Assembly: GCA_029264995.1 (NCBI GenBank)
Contig: JAJUKC010000008.1
Location: 1 to 50,443, forward strand
Length of the DNA stretch: 50,443 nucleotides
Source of the DNA: Marinobacter sp.
Lineage (GTDB): Bacteria; Pseudomonadota; Gammaproteobacteria; Pseudomonadales; Oleiphilaceae
Direction: 5' to 3'
Positions 24,990 to 33,462 of the stretch are shown in pieces. A program made the translations under genes and the position numbers. The notes below the pieces were generated by a model. It searched no databases. It was not told the origin of the DNA and worked only from the letters and a program-made list of their open reading frames with translations. Within the stretch, counting starts at the first letter, position 1. Each line of letters begins with the position of its first letter.

Positions 24990-26201
24990 TTACCAGATAA
25001 TGGCCAGGTCATCGCGCTGAACGTTGATCAGGCCACCTTCCGTGGGGATTCGCCCGTTACTGAAATCCGGATGCACGTTGTCCAGTGTCAGCGTCACCCC
25101 GGTATCTGACAGTTCGGGTGTACCGTCCAATGAATCAAAGTAACGCTGACTGCGGTACAGATTGAGCTCATCCCCCGGGCGGAGCCCCGCCGTTGCGCCG
25201 GAGGCAAGAGTCACCCGGTTGCCATCCACACGGGTTATCCGGGCCATGAATGGCTGACAGGCCAGAGCATTGTTAACGGCGGCGGTCATCTCGGTAATGA
25301 CACCTTCAACCGCCTGCCCCCACTCGGAACTTTCAAAGCCCGCCGAGGCAAAACCGCCGGTACCACTGCCATCCGGCTGCCACCGTGCCGAGGTTTCAAA
25401 CCGCTGCCGGAAGACCGGGGAACCGCTGAAGCCGTCAAACACCATCACTTCGGCCTCAAACCGGCGGGTGGTGTCAGCCATTCCGATACCGCGCTGCATG
25501 CGATCCAGAATCGAACTGCCCCAGGCACCGGGGTCGGCCAGGCCAATATCCCGAATCACACCTGCCACCACAAACTGGGCCCCCAGTTCCCGGGCCAGCT
25601 GAACCACATTCGTCAGCTGATTGCTGGCCGGGTTTTTCTGAGACGTGGGCGCATCCGGCAGATTGCTGAACAGCTGTAACGATGTCGCCCCCAGCACCTG
25701 CAATTGCCCCTGTTGTTGCAAGCGAGCCACCAGTTCCCGCGGCAACTGTTCGCCGGCGTCATCCAGGGCCGCACCGCCACCCTGCTCCGGACGGGTAATC
25801 GGGAACGCGGTTACCGCCACCCGTTTGCGTAAACCGGATGCCTGTCCGGCCTTGCAGCTGCCAGCGTTGCCTTCGGCATCCGACATCTCTGCCCGGACAA
25901 TCACCCTCAGCAGATTGCCACTTCGGTACTCGTCCACGATCGTGGCATTGCGAACCTGGGCCATGGCCGACAGCTCGGTATGGGAGCCCACAAGCTGACC
26001 GTTCTCCATGGTGTCCCGGGTACTGACCCTGGCCTGATATTGCAGCGCAAGGTCGCGCATCGCGGCCTGGCGCGCCTCGGTGCGGGCCTGATCCAGATTA
26101 TTCTCCCGGATATTGGCATGCCCCACGCCTTCGAGGACCGCGCCATGGGCAAGGCCGGTACACAAGCTCAGCACCCAGAACAGAAGCATTGATCTCATCA
26201 T
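24990..26201 (-). CDS. flgT: Flagellar H-ring protein FlgT
   Basis: A 403-residue secreted protein with a signal peptide (MMRSMLLFWVLSLCTGLAHGA). It is recognised as FlgT, the periplasmic H-ring component around the LP ring of the sodium- or sheathed-type flagellar motor of Vibrio and relatives. Its N-terminal domain reads VLEGVGHANIRENNLDQARTEARQAAMRDLALQYQ, the middle domain KRVAVTAFPITRPEQ, and the C-terminal beta-domain VTLASGATAGLRPGDELNLYRSQ. It is slightly longer than Vibrio FlgT (about 377). It follows flgP by 55 bp on the same strand. flgO, a frequent third member, is not in the window. Confidence 0.82.
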   Translation of the reverse strand: MMRSMLLFWVLSLCTGLAHGAVLEGVGHANIRENNLDQARTEARQAAMRDLALQYQARVSTRDTMENGQLVGSHTELSAMAQVRNATIVDEYRSGNLLRVIVRAEMSDAEGNAGSCKAGQASGLRKRVAVTAFPITRPEQGGGAALDDAGEQLPRELVARLQQQGQLQVLGATSLQLFSNLPDAPTSQKNPASNQLTNVVQLARELGAQFVVAGVIRDIGLADPGAWGSSILDRMQRGIGMADTTRRFEAEVMVFDGFSGSPVFRQRFETSARWQPDGSGTGGFASAGFESSEWGQAVEGVITEMTAAVNNALACQPFMARITRVDGNRVTLASGATAGLRPGDELNLYRSQRYFDSLDGTPELSDTGVTLTLDNVHPDFSNGRIPTEGGLINVQRDDLAIIW

Positions 26202-26256
26202 GGCAATCTAACCCACCGGAACGATACCGGTTCAATCACGGCGTTCATCAACAGAT

Positions 26257-26793
26257 CTAATCCAGGTAGTACAGGGAATCTGTGCGACGGGCCTCAACAT
26301 CCCCTACACGATCATTCCGCCTGGGCATGGGAATGGCACAGACATCCTGCACCTGATCGTCCGCCACCTTCGCCACACATTCCCGGAACCTTGGCTCCAG
26401 GCGCAGCTCCATCACAGTTTCCACCACGCCATCGCTATGCTCATTCACCGCCACCATCCGGGCGCCGCGAATGTAGCTGTCCACATAGGTGCGGAAACTA
26501 TCGTTCTGCAGCACGAAGTCATTCACCGTCGAACTGCCGTAGATCACGGTACCGTAGACCCGCTCGGCCAGGTTCCGGTAGGCGTCCAGCTGTGAAGCCC
26601 GTCGAGCCAGTAAGCGCTTACGGGTATTTACCCGGTCGGCCTGAACATTCTCATAAGTACCAAAACCACTGACCCGAACCGTAATGGGCTCAAAGGTTTC
26701 GGTCCTGGCCTGATCGTTCCGGTAGCTGCCTACCGGCGCACAGGCGGCCACGGCAAATGCCAGAACAGGAACAAGGATCCAGCGCAACGTCAT
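26257..26793 (-). CDS. flgP: Outer-membrane lipoprotein FlgP (LPP20 family)
   Basis: A 178-residue lipoprotein. The signal peptide MTLRWILVPVLAFAVAAC ends in a lipobox with Cys18. The mature part has the LPP20 fold (RRASQLDAYRNLAERVYGTVIYG, RTYVDSYIRGARMV). FlgP forms an outer ring at the flagellar base with FlgT/FlgO and is needed for motility in Vibrio. The frame is open for 60 more codons upstream, but the ATG at 26793 has CGGAGA about 8 nt before it and gives a proper signal peptide. Directly upstream of flgT, so the two likely form one operon. Confidence 0.82.
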   Translation of the reverse strand: MTLRWILVPVLAFAVAACAPVGSYRNDQARTETFEPITVRVSGFGTYENVQADRVNTRKRLLARRASQLDAYRNLAERVYGTVIYGSSTVNDFVLQNDSFRTYVDSYIRGARMVAVNEHSDGVVETVMELRLEPRFRECVAKVADDQVQDVCAIPMPRRNDRVGDVEARRTDSLYYLD

Positions 26794-26979
26794 TATCTTG
26801 TCTCCGGAAAACACTTTCACCAGAACCATGAAAGAATCACGCCACCTTCGACAACCCAATGATCTTTGGAAGTTTTCGATGATTCGACGCAACTCTTTGC
26901 CCATGCAGGCGGCAAAAAGCTGCCTTTGTTTACACACACAGAACAAACCGTTACCGGTTGTGCGCTGTGTCACGAAATA

Positions 26980-26996
26980 AACTGGTCTAACCTTTC
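26980..26996 (+). promoter_or_regulatory. FadR-operator-like sequence before the outer-membrane barrel gene
   Basis: AACTGGTCTAACCTTTC agrees with about 14 of 17 positions of the E. coli FadR operator pattern as I recall it. It lies 48 bp before the ATG of a FadL/OmpP1-like barrel. Just upstream is a palindrome AACCG-TTAC-CGGTT near 26946-26959. No fadR is in the window. Confidence 0.25.
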
Positions 26997-27044
26997 AAAC
27001 ACTTAATGATTTGTTCATGCAATAAAACCAACTCAGGACTGCCC

Positions 27045-28364
27045 ATGAAAGCAAACCGCCTCAGCAAACTGTCCCTGGCCATTGGCCTGTCTGTTGCCAC
27101 CACATCTGCACTGGCAAGCCCTCAGGCCTTTATGTCTGCCCGCTCCTTCGCCATGGGTGGCACCGGTGTTGCCGTTGCTCACCCCTCTGCGGCACCAAGC
27201 GCCAACCCGGCCATGATGGCTGCTGAACAGCATGACTGGGCAGACGATTTCGGCCTGATGTTGCCATCGGTGAATGCGCGGGCGGCCGATGAGGAAGAGG
27301 TGATTGATCAGGTTGATGATATTCAGGACGTGATTGATAACTTCGATGATTTGGTAAATAACTTTAACGAAGCGACAGCAACACAAGACGACATCAATCA
27401 ATTTCAAGCAACCGCTGGTGAGCTTGGTGACCGCCTTTCGGCGTTCAGTAATGACACCATGCGAGCCAATGTCGGCCTAGGTTTAGGCTTTGCGGTACCC
27501 AGCTCGAGACTTGCAGTGGGCTTCTTCACCAATGGAAATCTTACAGCAACGGTCAGAGGCGAGTTCGCGGATGAAGACAAAGTACTTCTTGACCGAATCG
27601 CTACAGCAGGCAACGCGGGGGCAATTGACGACATTATAAATGACGACCCCACAGTGGAGCGCGACGAAGAAGGCAACATAGCCTTTAACTCCAAAGGGCG
27701 AATTTTGGCATCAGCGGTAGTAGAAGCAGGCATTAGCATTGCCCGTACATTCCAGCTCAACAACGGCGATGCGCTTCAGGTTGGTGTTTCACCTAAGTAT
27801 GTACAGCTTCGTACCTTCCAATACACCGAAACCGTCTCCGGCTTTGAGGATGATGAATTCGATGGTGATGAGTATGAAACCGACAAAAGCGGCTTCAACC
27901 TGGACATCGGTGCTGCTTATGCCTTCGGTGCTGAAAACCAGTGGAACGCAGGCGTCGTCGTCAAAAACCTGATCCCGATGGAACTGGATTCGGCCCAGAG
28001 TCATCCGACCGAAGAAAAATACACCCTCGAACTCAACCCCATGGTCACCGCCGGCATCGCCCACAAGAGCGACTACCACGTGGTAACTGCCGAACTGGAC
28101 CTGACCAAGAAAGAAGCCTTCGGGTATGAAGACGATACCCAGTGGCTGGCCCTGGGCGCGGAATTCGACGCCTGGCGTTACGCCCAGCTGCGTGCCGGTG
28201 TTCGCCACAACCTGGCCAGTAACGACGACAACGACGGCATCGAGGAAGATACTCAGTTCACCGCGGGTCTCGGCCTGAATATCATTGGTGTTCGCGTGGA
28301 TATCGGCGCCCTGTACAGCAGCGCCGATGTCGGCGCAGCCCTGGAACTCGGCACCTCCTTCTAA
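27045..28364 (+). CDS. Outer-membrane beta-barrel protein, TraF_2/OmpP1-like
   Basis: A 439-residue protein with a signal peptide (MKANRLSKLSLAIGLSVATTSALA) and a barrel-like alternation of strands ending in aromatic F (ALELGTSF). The first mature segment, MSARSFAMGGTGVAVAHPSAAPSANPAMM, is the typical start of the conjugal-transfer TraF-like outer-membrane family, which resembles FadL/OmpP1 barrels. There is no conjugation cluster here, so the TraF name is only a family label. An acidic, low-complexity segment (residues about 85-125, with EEEVIDQVDDIQDVIDNFDD) and the sequence after it are visibly richer in A/T than the rest. AGGA is 6 nt upstream of the ATG. A terminator follows. Confidence 0.75.
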   Translation: MKANRLSKLSLAIGLSVATTSALASPQAFMSARSFAMGGTGVAVAHPSAAPSANPAMMAAEQHDWADDFGLMLPSVNARAADEEEVIDQVDDIQDVIDNFDDLVNNFNEATATQDDINQFQATAGELGDRLSAFSNDTMRANVGLGLGFAVPSSRLAVGFFTNGNLTATVRGEFADEDKVLLDRIATAGNAGAIDDIINDDPTVERDEEGNIAFNSKGRILASAVVEAGISIARTFQLNNGDALQVGVSPKYVQLRTFQYTETVSGFEDDEFDGDEYETDKSGFNLDIGAAYAFGAENQWNAGVVVKNLIPMELDSAQSHPTEEKYTLELNPMVTAGIAHKSDYHVVTAELDLTKKEAFGYEDDTQWLALGAEFDAWRYAQLRAGVRHNLASNDDNDGIEEDTQFTAGLGLNIIGVRVDIGALYSSADVGAALELGTSF

Positions 28365-28383
28365 GCCGACTCCTCCGGCCGCA

Positions 28384-28420
28384 AAAGCCCGGTCTGCCCT
28401 GCGCAGCTCGGGCTTTCTTA
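28384..28420 (+). terminator. Terminator of the outer-membrane barrel gene
   Basis: AAAGCCCG (28384-28391) pairs with CGGGCTTT (28409-28416) with an inner CTGC/GCAG pair, followed by CTTA. It is 20 bp after the stop. Confidence 0.7.
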
Positions 28421-28505
28421 TTTCACTCCGCCTGTTTGCCTCTGGCCGGTCGTGGCCGGATAATCGCGGTTACCGATGAATTGGCAATCAGGAACAAACT
28501 GCATT

Positions 28506-29627
28506 ATGCAAACCTATCTGGTGGGCGGCGCTGTCCGCGACAAACTGCTCGGCCTGGGCGTTAAAGATCGGGACTGGGTAGTGGTTGGTGCCACCCCCGA
28601 AGACATGCTCCAGCGAGGCTTCAAACAGGTAGGCGCGGATTTCCCGGTTTTCCTGCACCCGGACACCGGCGAGGAATACGCCCTGGCCCGGACCGAGCGC
28701 AAGCAGGGGCGCGGGTACCACGGGTTCAGCGTTTACAGTGCACCGGATGTCTCCCTGGAAGACGACCTTCGCCGCCGTGACCTGACCATAAACGCCATGG
28801 CAGAAACCGAGCATGGCGACCTCGTAGACCCATTCAACGGCCATGCGGATCTGGAACAGAAAAAGCTTCGGCATGTTTCTGAAGCCTTCGCGGAAGACCC
28901 CCTGCGCATCCTTCGCACCGCCCGCTTCGCCGCGCGCCTCCAGCCATTGGGGTTCAGCATCTGCCGCGAAACCATGGCGCTGATGCGGGAGATGGTCGCC
29001 AGCGGCGAACTCGGGGATCTGGTGCCAGAGCGGGTATGGCAGGAAGTCCAAAGGGCATTGCATGAACAGGCTCCAGGCGTGTTCTTCGACGTGCTTCGGG
29101 AGCTCGGCGCCCTGAAGGTGCTGATCCCTGAATTGACCGATGAACAGGCTTTCCGCCAGGGTCTCAGCGCCCTGCAGTGCATCCACCGCAAACAGGGTTC
29201 CACCGCCCAGCATTACGCCGCCCTGCTCAGTGGTGTGCCCGAGCCAGACGCCGTTGCCAGAGCTAAAGCCATGAAAAGCCCCAACGACTGCCGGGATCTG
29301 ACCCACCTGGTCTGCCTGTTCATGGCTCAGTTGAACGATGCCTCGCCTGAAGCCCGGCTGACACCGGAACTCACAATGGAACTTCTGGACAAAGCCGACT
29401 TCTGGCGCCGGCCCGATCGTTTCGGCGTTTTGCTGGGCACCCTCGCCTGCACCCTTCAGAACGAGCGCGCCCATGTGGTTCAGCAGCTGGAACTGGCCGC
29501 ACGCCGGGGCCAAAGCGTAACCCCTCACCCATTCCTGCAAAAAGGCATTCAGGGCAAAGCCCTGGGCGAGGCAATCCAGAACGAGCGGCTGGCCCGTATT
29601 ACTGAGGCACTGAACTCACCCGAATAA
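28506..29627 (+). CDS. cca: CCA tRNA nucleotidyltransferase without HD domain
   Basis: A 373-residue class II nucleotidyltransferase that adds or repairs the 3' CCA of tRNA. The head domain has [14 protein letters not shown] and the catalytic DxD in [10 protein letters not shown]. Motif [11 protein letters not shown], and the nucleotide-selecting [16 protein letters not shown] follow. E. coli Cca (412 residues) carries a C-terminal HD phosphohydrolase domain; here no H..HD motif is seen in residues 220-373, so this is the shorter form. The start ATG 28506 has AGGAA about 11 nt upstream; a longer frame from 28476 adds ten unlikely residues. The pteridine reductase follows 13 bp later, probably co-transcribed. 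Confidence 0.93.
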   Translation: MQTYLVGGAVRDKLLGLGVKDRDWVVVGATPEDMLQRGFKQVGADFPVFLHPDTGEEYALARTERKQGRGYHGFSVYSAPDVSLEDDLRRRDLTINAMAETEHGDLVDPFNGHADLEQKKLRHVSEAFAEDPLRILRTARFAARLQPLGFSICRETMALMREMVASGELGDLVPERVWQEVQRALHEQAPGVFFDVLRELGALKVLIPELTDEQAFRQGLSALQCIHRKQGSTAQHYAALLSGVPEPDAVARAKAMKSPNDCRDLTHLVCLFMAQLNDASPEARLTPELTMELLDKADFWRRPDRFGVLLGTLACTLQNERAHVVQQLELAARRGQSVTPHPFLQKGIQGKALGEAIQNERLARITEALNSPE

Positions 29628-29640
29628 GGAAGGACACCCC

Positions 29641-30381
29641 ATGCCCCATCCCGTCGCCCTGATCACTGGCGCAGCCCATCGCCTGGGCGCCCACACGGCA
29701 GAAACCCTGCACGCTCGCGGCTGGAATGTTGTGATTCATTACCGTGGCCGGCAGCAACAGGCCCGGGCACTGGCCGACAAGCTGAACCAGCAGCGCCCGG
29801 AATCCGCCGTGTGTTACCACGCCGATCTCGCCGACATGAACCAGCTCCGGCAACTGGCGGAACAGGCCTGCGCGCAGTGGGGGCAATTGAATGCGCTGGT
29901 CAACAACGCTTCCGTGTTTTACCCCAACCCCACCGAAGATGCCTCCGAACAGGACTGGGACACGATACTGGGCGCCAACCTGAAAGCCCCCTTCTTCCTG
30001 CTTCAGCAGTGTTTGCCTGCGCTAAAAGCGGCCTCCGGCAGTGTCGTCAACATGATCGACATCTACAGTGAGAAGCCACTGAAGGACCACCCCCTGTACT
30101 GCGCCAGCAAGGCCGGGCTGGCAGCACTAACCCGCTCCTGGGCCAAAGATCTGGCACCGGATGTTCGGGTAAATGGCGTGTCGCCGGGCGCCATCCTCTG
30201 GCCGGAAGGCGATTCGGCCGTAGACGAAGCCCACCAACAGGCGATTCTCGATAAAACGCCCCTGGCCCGTACCGGTAACCCGGCCGACATTGCCGGTGCC
30301 ATTGCCTACCTGGTATGCGATGCGCCCTTTGTCACAGGCCAGATACTGTCGGTGGATGGCGGCCGCAGCCTGAATATGTGA
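29641..30381 (+). CDS. Pteridine reductase (FolM/PTR1-like short-chain dehydrogenase)
   Basis: A 246-residue classical SDR. The NADPH-binding motif is ITGAAHRLG (TGxxxRxG type, typical of pteridine reductases), with YRGR following strand 2, VNNASVFYP, and the catalytic region YCASKAGL with Tyr and Lys. The C-terminal FVTGQILSVDGGRSLNM is standard. It should reduce dihydropterins or dihydrobiopterin, supporting folate-type cofactors. AAGGA lies about 11 nt upstream of the ATG, 13 bp after cca. A general 3-oxoacyl reductase role is less likely because of the HRLG motif. Confidence 0.85.
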   Translation: MPHPVALITGAAHRLGAHTAETLHARGWNVVIHYRGRQQQARALADKLNQQRPESAVCYHADLADMNQLRQLAEQACAQWGQLNALVNNASVFYPNPTEDASEQDWDTILGANLKAPFFLLQQCLPALKAASGSVVNMIDIYSEKPLKDHPLYCASKAGLAALTRSWAKDLAPDVRVNGVSPGAILWPEGDSAVDEAHQQAILDKTPLARTGNPADIAGAIAYLVCDAPFVTGQILSVDGGRSLNM

Positions 30382-30506
30382 TCACCGGCACCAGAACAAC
30401 CCCGACCTTCGTTGTTTTGGCCGGCCACCGCTTTGCCGCTACAATGCCTGCCATTCTTATAAACGGGCGCCACCCAACCAGGCGCCCAGGCTAACGGAGA
30501 GTTCTC

Positions 30507-31685
30507 ATGCGTGATGTTGTTATTGTTGCCGCCAAACGTACCGCTATCGGCAGCTTCGGTGGTGGCCTGTCCAGCCTGCGTGCAGACCAGCTGGGTACGG
30601 CCGTGATCAAGGCTGTGATGGAAGAAACCGGCGTCGCCGGCGACCAGATCAATGAAGTTATCCTCGGCCAGGTGCTTACCGCCGGCTGCGGCCAGAACCC
30701 GGCCCGTCAGTCTGCCATCAATGCCGGCCTGCCGGCTTCAGTGCCCGCCATCACCATCAACAAGGTCTGTGGCTCCGGCCTGAAAGCCGTGCACATGGCG
30801 GTCCAGGCCATCCAGTGCGGCGATGCCGAGATGATTCTGGCCGGTGGCCAGGAAAGCATGAGCCAGGCGCCCCACGTACTGCCCAACAGCCGTAACGGTC
30901 AGCGCATGGGCAACTGGAGCATGATCGACACCATGATCACCGACGGCCTGTGGGATGCCTTCAACGATTACCACATGGGTATAACGGCTGAGAACATCGT
31001 CGAGAAATACGGCATCACCCGGGACGAGCAGGATGCGTTTGCCGCTGCATCCCAGCAGAAAGCTGTCGCTGCGCAAAAGGCCGGCTACTTTGACGGCCAG
31101 ATTGTTCCGGTCACCATTCCCCAGCGCAAAGGCGACCCTCTGGTGGTGGACAAGGACGAATGCCCCCGCGACGGCGTCACCGGCGACAGCCTCGGAAAGC
31201 TGCGTCCGGCCTTCAAGAAAGACGGCTCGGTAACCGCCGGCAACGCTTCCTCCCTGAACGACGGCGCTGCCGTGGTGATGGTGTGCAGCGCAGACAAGGC
31301 GAAAGAGCTGGGCCTGACCCCGCTGGCAACCATCAAAGCCCACGCCAGTGCCGGCGTGGACCCTACCATCATGGGCACCGGCCCGATTCCGGCCAGCCAG
31401 CGCTGCCTGGAGCGGGCGGGCTGGACTGTTGACGACCTGGACCTGATCGAAGCCAACGAAGCCTTCGCCGCCCAGGCGATTTCCGTCAATCGGGACCTGG
31501 GCTGGGACACCGCCAAGGTAAACGTGAACGGCGGCGCCATTGCCCTGGGCCACCCGATTGGCGCTTCTGGTTGCCGTATTCTGGTCAGCCTGCTGCACGA
31601 AATGACCCGCCGCGATGCCAAGAAAGGCCTGGCCACGCTGTGTATTGGCGGTGGCATGGGTGTCGCCCTGGCTGTGGAGCGTTAA
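30507..31685 (+). CDS. Acetyl-CoA C-acetyltransferase (biosynthetic thiolase)
   Basis: A 392-residue thiolase that condenses or cleaves acetoacetyl-CoA. The nucleophile C88 is in [14 protein letters not shown], and [14 protein letters not shown] sequence is also present ([16 protein letters not shown]). The histidine is in [18 protein letters not shown] and the second cysteine in [15 protein letters not shown]. The length and motifs fit PhaA/AtoB rather than the long-chain FadA type. The stop overlaps the ATG of trmL by 1 bp (TAATG), so translation is coupled. CGGAGAG precedes the ATG. No phaB or phaC is adjacent, so polyhydroxybutyrate synthesis is only a possibility. Confidence 0.93.
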   Translation: MRDVVIVAAKRTAIGSFGGGLSSLRADQLGTAVIKAVMEETGVAGDQINEVILGQVLTAGCGQNPARQSAINAGLPASVPAITINKVCGSGLKAVHMAVQAIQCGDAEMILAGGQESMSQAPHVLPNSRNGQRMGNWSMIDTMITDGLWDAFNDYHMGITAENIVEKYGITRDEQDAFAAASQQKAVAAQKAGYFDGQIVPVTIPQRKGDPLVVDKDECPRDGVTGDSLGKLRPAFKKDGSVTAGNASSLNDGAAVVMVCSADKAKELGLTPLATIKAHASAGVDPTIMGTGPIPASQRCLERAGWTVDDLDLIEANEAFAAQAISVNRDLGWDTAKVNVNGGAIALGHPIGASGCRILVSLLHEMTRRDAKKGLATLCIGGGMGVALAVER

Positions 31686-32149
31686 TGCTGCACGTGGTTC
31701 TGTACGAGCCGGAGATACCGCCGAACACCGGCAATATCATCCGGCTCTGCGCCAACACCGGCTGTCAGTTGCACCTGATTGAACCCCTGGGATTCTCTCT
31801 GGAAGACAAGCAGATGCGACGGGCCGGTCTGGATTACAGCGAATACGCTACGGTAAAGATCCATCCGGATTACGCCAGCTTTCTGGCCACCGAGCAGCCT
31901 TCGCGGCTGTTCGGGCTCACCACCAAGGGAAGTCGCCATTACCACGAGGTGGCGTTCCGGGACGGTGACTACCTGATGTTCGGGCCGGAGACCCGGGGCC
32001 TGCCGGAAGACGTACGCAACGGGCTGCCCGCCGAACACCGTCTTCGGGTACCCATGCGCCCGGAAAGCCGCAGCCTCAACCTTTCCAACACCGCCGCCCT
32101 GGTGGTTTATGAGGCCTGGCGGCAACTTGGGTTTGAGGGCTCGATCTGA
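31685..32149 (+). CDS. trmL: tRNA (cytidine/uridine-34-2'-O)-methyltransferase TrmL
   Basis: A 154-residue SPOUT (trefoil-knot) methyltransferase that methylates the ribose of position 34 in tRNA-Leu isoacceptors. The motifs are [31 protein letters not shown] at the N terminus, [11 protein letters not shown], and [24 protein letters not shown], which forms the knot and SAM site. Length fits E. coli TrmL (157). Its ATG shares one base with the thiolase stop, and the coupling suggests co-transcription. A strong terminator follows. Confidence 0.95.
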   Translation: MLHVVLYEPEIPPNTGNIIRLCANTGCQLHLIEPLGFSLEDKQMRRAGLDYSEYATVKIHPDYASFLATEQPSRLFGLTTKGSRHYHEVAFRDGDYLMFGPETRGLPEDVRNGLPAEHRLRVPMRPESRSLNLSNTAALVVYEAWRQLGFEGSI

Positions 32150-32171
32150 CCGATCCAGGGTAATCACCCAC

Positions 32172-32199
32172 AAAAAAACCGGCCGAAGCCGGTTTTTTT
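32172..32199. terminator. Bidirectional terminator between trmL and secB
   Basis: CCGGC (32179-32183) pairs with GCCGG (32188-32192) around CGAA, flanked by seven A on the left and seven T on the right, so the stem can extend and stop transcription both ways. Confidence 0.92.
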
Positions 32200-32215
32200 C
32201 GTTGAGCAGCAGCGC

Positions 32216-32713
32216 TTAGTGAGTCTGCTCTTCCTTGGCTTCACCCGCCGCTTCTTCCTGCTTGCGCTTGAGCGCCTGGGCATAGATCGCGTCGAAGTTA
32301 ACCGGAGCCAGCATCAGGGCCGGGAAGCTGCCCTTGTTCACAATGCCGTCAATCGCTTCGCGGGCATAGGGGAACAGAATCGTCGGGCAGTAGGCGCCGA
32401 GCATCTGGCCAAGCTGCGGGCCTTCAATGCCGGAGATCATGAATACGCCGCCCTGTTGGATTTCGACGATGTACGCCACCTTCTCACCCACCTTGGCCGT
32501 TACGGTCAGGGACAGAACAACTTCATACTGGTTGTCGCTGATCTTGTTGTGGGAGGTGTTCAGATCCAGGTTCACCTGGGGCTTCCACTGCTCCTGGAAA
32601 ACCAGCGGAGAGTTGGGGGATTCAAAAGACAGGTCCTTCACATAGATGCGCTGAAGGGCAAACTGTGGTTGGTTCTGGTTGTCGTTGCCTGCGGCTTGCT
32701 GATTCTCAGCCAT
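32216..32713 (-). CDS. secB: Protein-export chaperone SecB
   Basis: A 165-residue tetrameric chaperone that keeps preproteins unfolded and passes them to SecA. Its marks are FALQRIYVKDLSFESPNSPLVF, VVLSLTVTAKVGEKVAYIVEIQQGG, MLGAYCPTILFPYAREAIDGIVNKGSFPALMLAPVNFDAIY, and an acidic C-terminal tail (EEAAGEAKEEQTH). AAGGA precedes the ATG. In many relatives yibN and grxC lie directly upstream; here yibN is present, but the 132-bp gap holds no glutaredoxin gene. Confidence 0.97.
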   Translation of the reverse strand: MAENQQAAGNDNQNQPQFALQRIYVKDLSFESPNSPLVFQEQWKPQVNLDLNTSHNKISDNQYEVVLSLTVTAKVGEKVAYIVEIQQGGVFMISGIEGPQLGQMLGAYCPTILFPYAREAIDGIVNKGSFPALMLAPVNFDAIYAQALKRKQEEAAGEAKEEQTH

Positions 32714-32845
32714 GATCAGTCCTTTCGTTTCCGTATTATGGGGCCAGGCCCGTTGTTATGTCGTCGTCTGCCGGAACAGTCTACTGCGAGGTTCCGAATG
32801 GTAATGTGAAACAGTGCGTCAGATCGCCACTCAGATCAAGCCCTG

Positions 32846-33262
32846 TTACTTTTTCACCAGGGGCAGATTGCTGGCCTTCCAGTCGGTAATACCACCGTTC
32901 AGGCGCACCACATTACTGAAGCCCTCGGCATTGAGCTGCTTGACCGCCATGGCGGCGTGCTGGCCCATCTTGTCGACAACGATAATCTGTTTTTCCTTGT
33001 GCTTGCTCAGCTCGTTAACGCGGCTTTTGAGACTGTTAAGCGGAATGTTCAGCGAGCCGGTAATGCGGCCTTCGTTGAATTCTTTGCGATCGCGGATGTC
33101 CAACACCACCGCTTCATCCTTGTTGATCAGCGTGACCGCGCCCTGGGCCGAGATCTTGGCACCGCCCCGGCGCGATTCCAGCACAATAATGGCCAGCAGG
33201 AACGCCACAAACAGCGACACCAGAATGTAGTGATTAACAACAAATTCAAACAAGCGGTCCAT
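32846..33262 (-). CDS. yibN: Membrane-anchored rhodanese-domain protein YibN, catalytic cysteine absent
   Basis: A 138-residue protein with an N-terminal transmembrane helix (residues 11-29) and one rhodanese domain: VVLDIRDRKEFNEGRITGSLNIP, the active-site loop region, and VVRLNGGITDWKASNLPLV. In active rhodaneses the loop begins with cysteine. Here the loop reads IIVVDKMGQHAA with Asp97 at that position, so sulfur transfer by the normal mechanism is not expected. E. coli YibN keeps a cysteine. It lies upstream of secB on the same strand and is divergent from gpmI, the usual gpmI/yibN/secB arrangement. Recent work links YibN to membrane protein insertion, which would not need the cysteine. 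Confidence 0.85.
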   Translation of the reverse strand: MDRLFEFVVNHYILVSLFVAFLLAIIVLESRRGGAKISAQGAVTLINKDEAVVLDIRDRKEFNEGRITGSLNIPLNSLKSRVNELSKHKEKQIIVVDKMGQHAAMAVKQLNAEGFSNVVRLNGGITDWKASNLPLVKK

Positions 33263-33462
33263 GAAACTACCCTGACAATTGATTTGGCCGGATTATACAC
33301 ACCCACACCGGCTCACAGAAGGCAATCGCCCCGCCATGATAGCGCCAGCACATCGTGATCATGAGCAATGCTTCAGCGAACGCGCGTGGCCTGAGTAAAT
33401 GAAAACGGTTACAATCTGCCCCACTCAAATTCTGTTCTTTTTGCAACCAAATGGACGACACG

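Noticed and set aside
31571..31684. Extended N terminus of trmL
   Set aside because: The extra 38 codons overlap the thiolase gene; the ATG at 31685 gives the exact family start.
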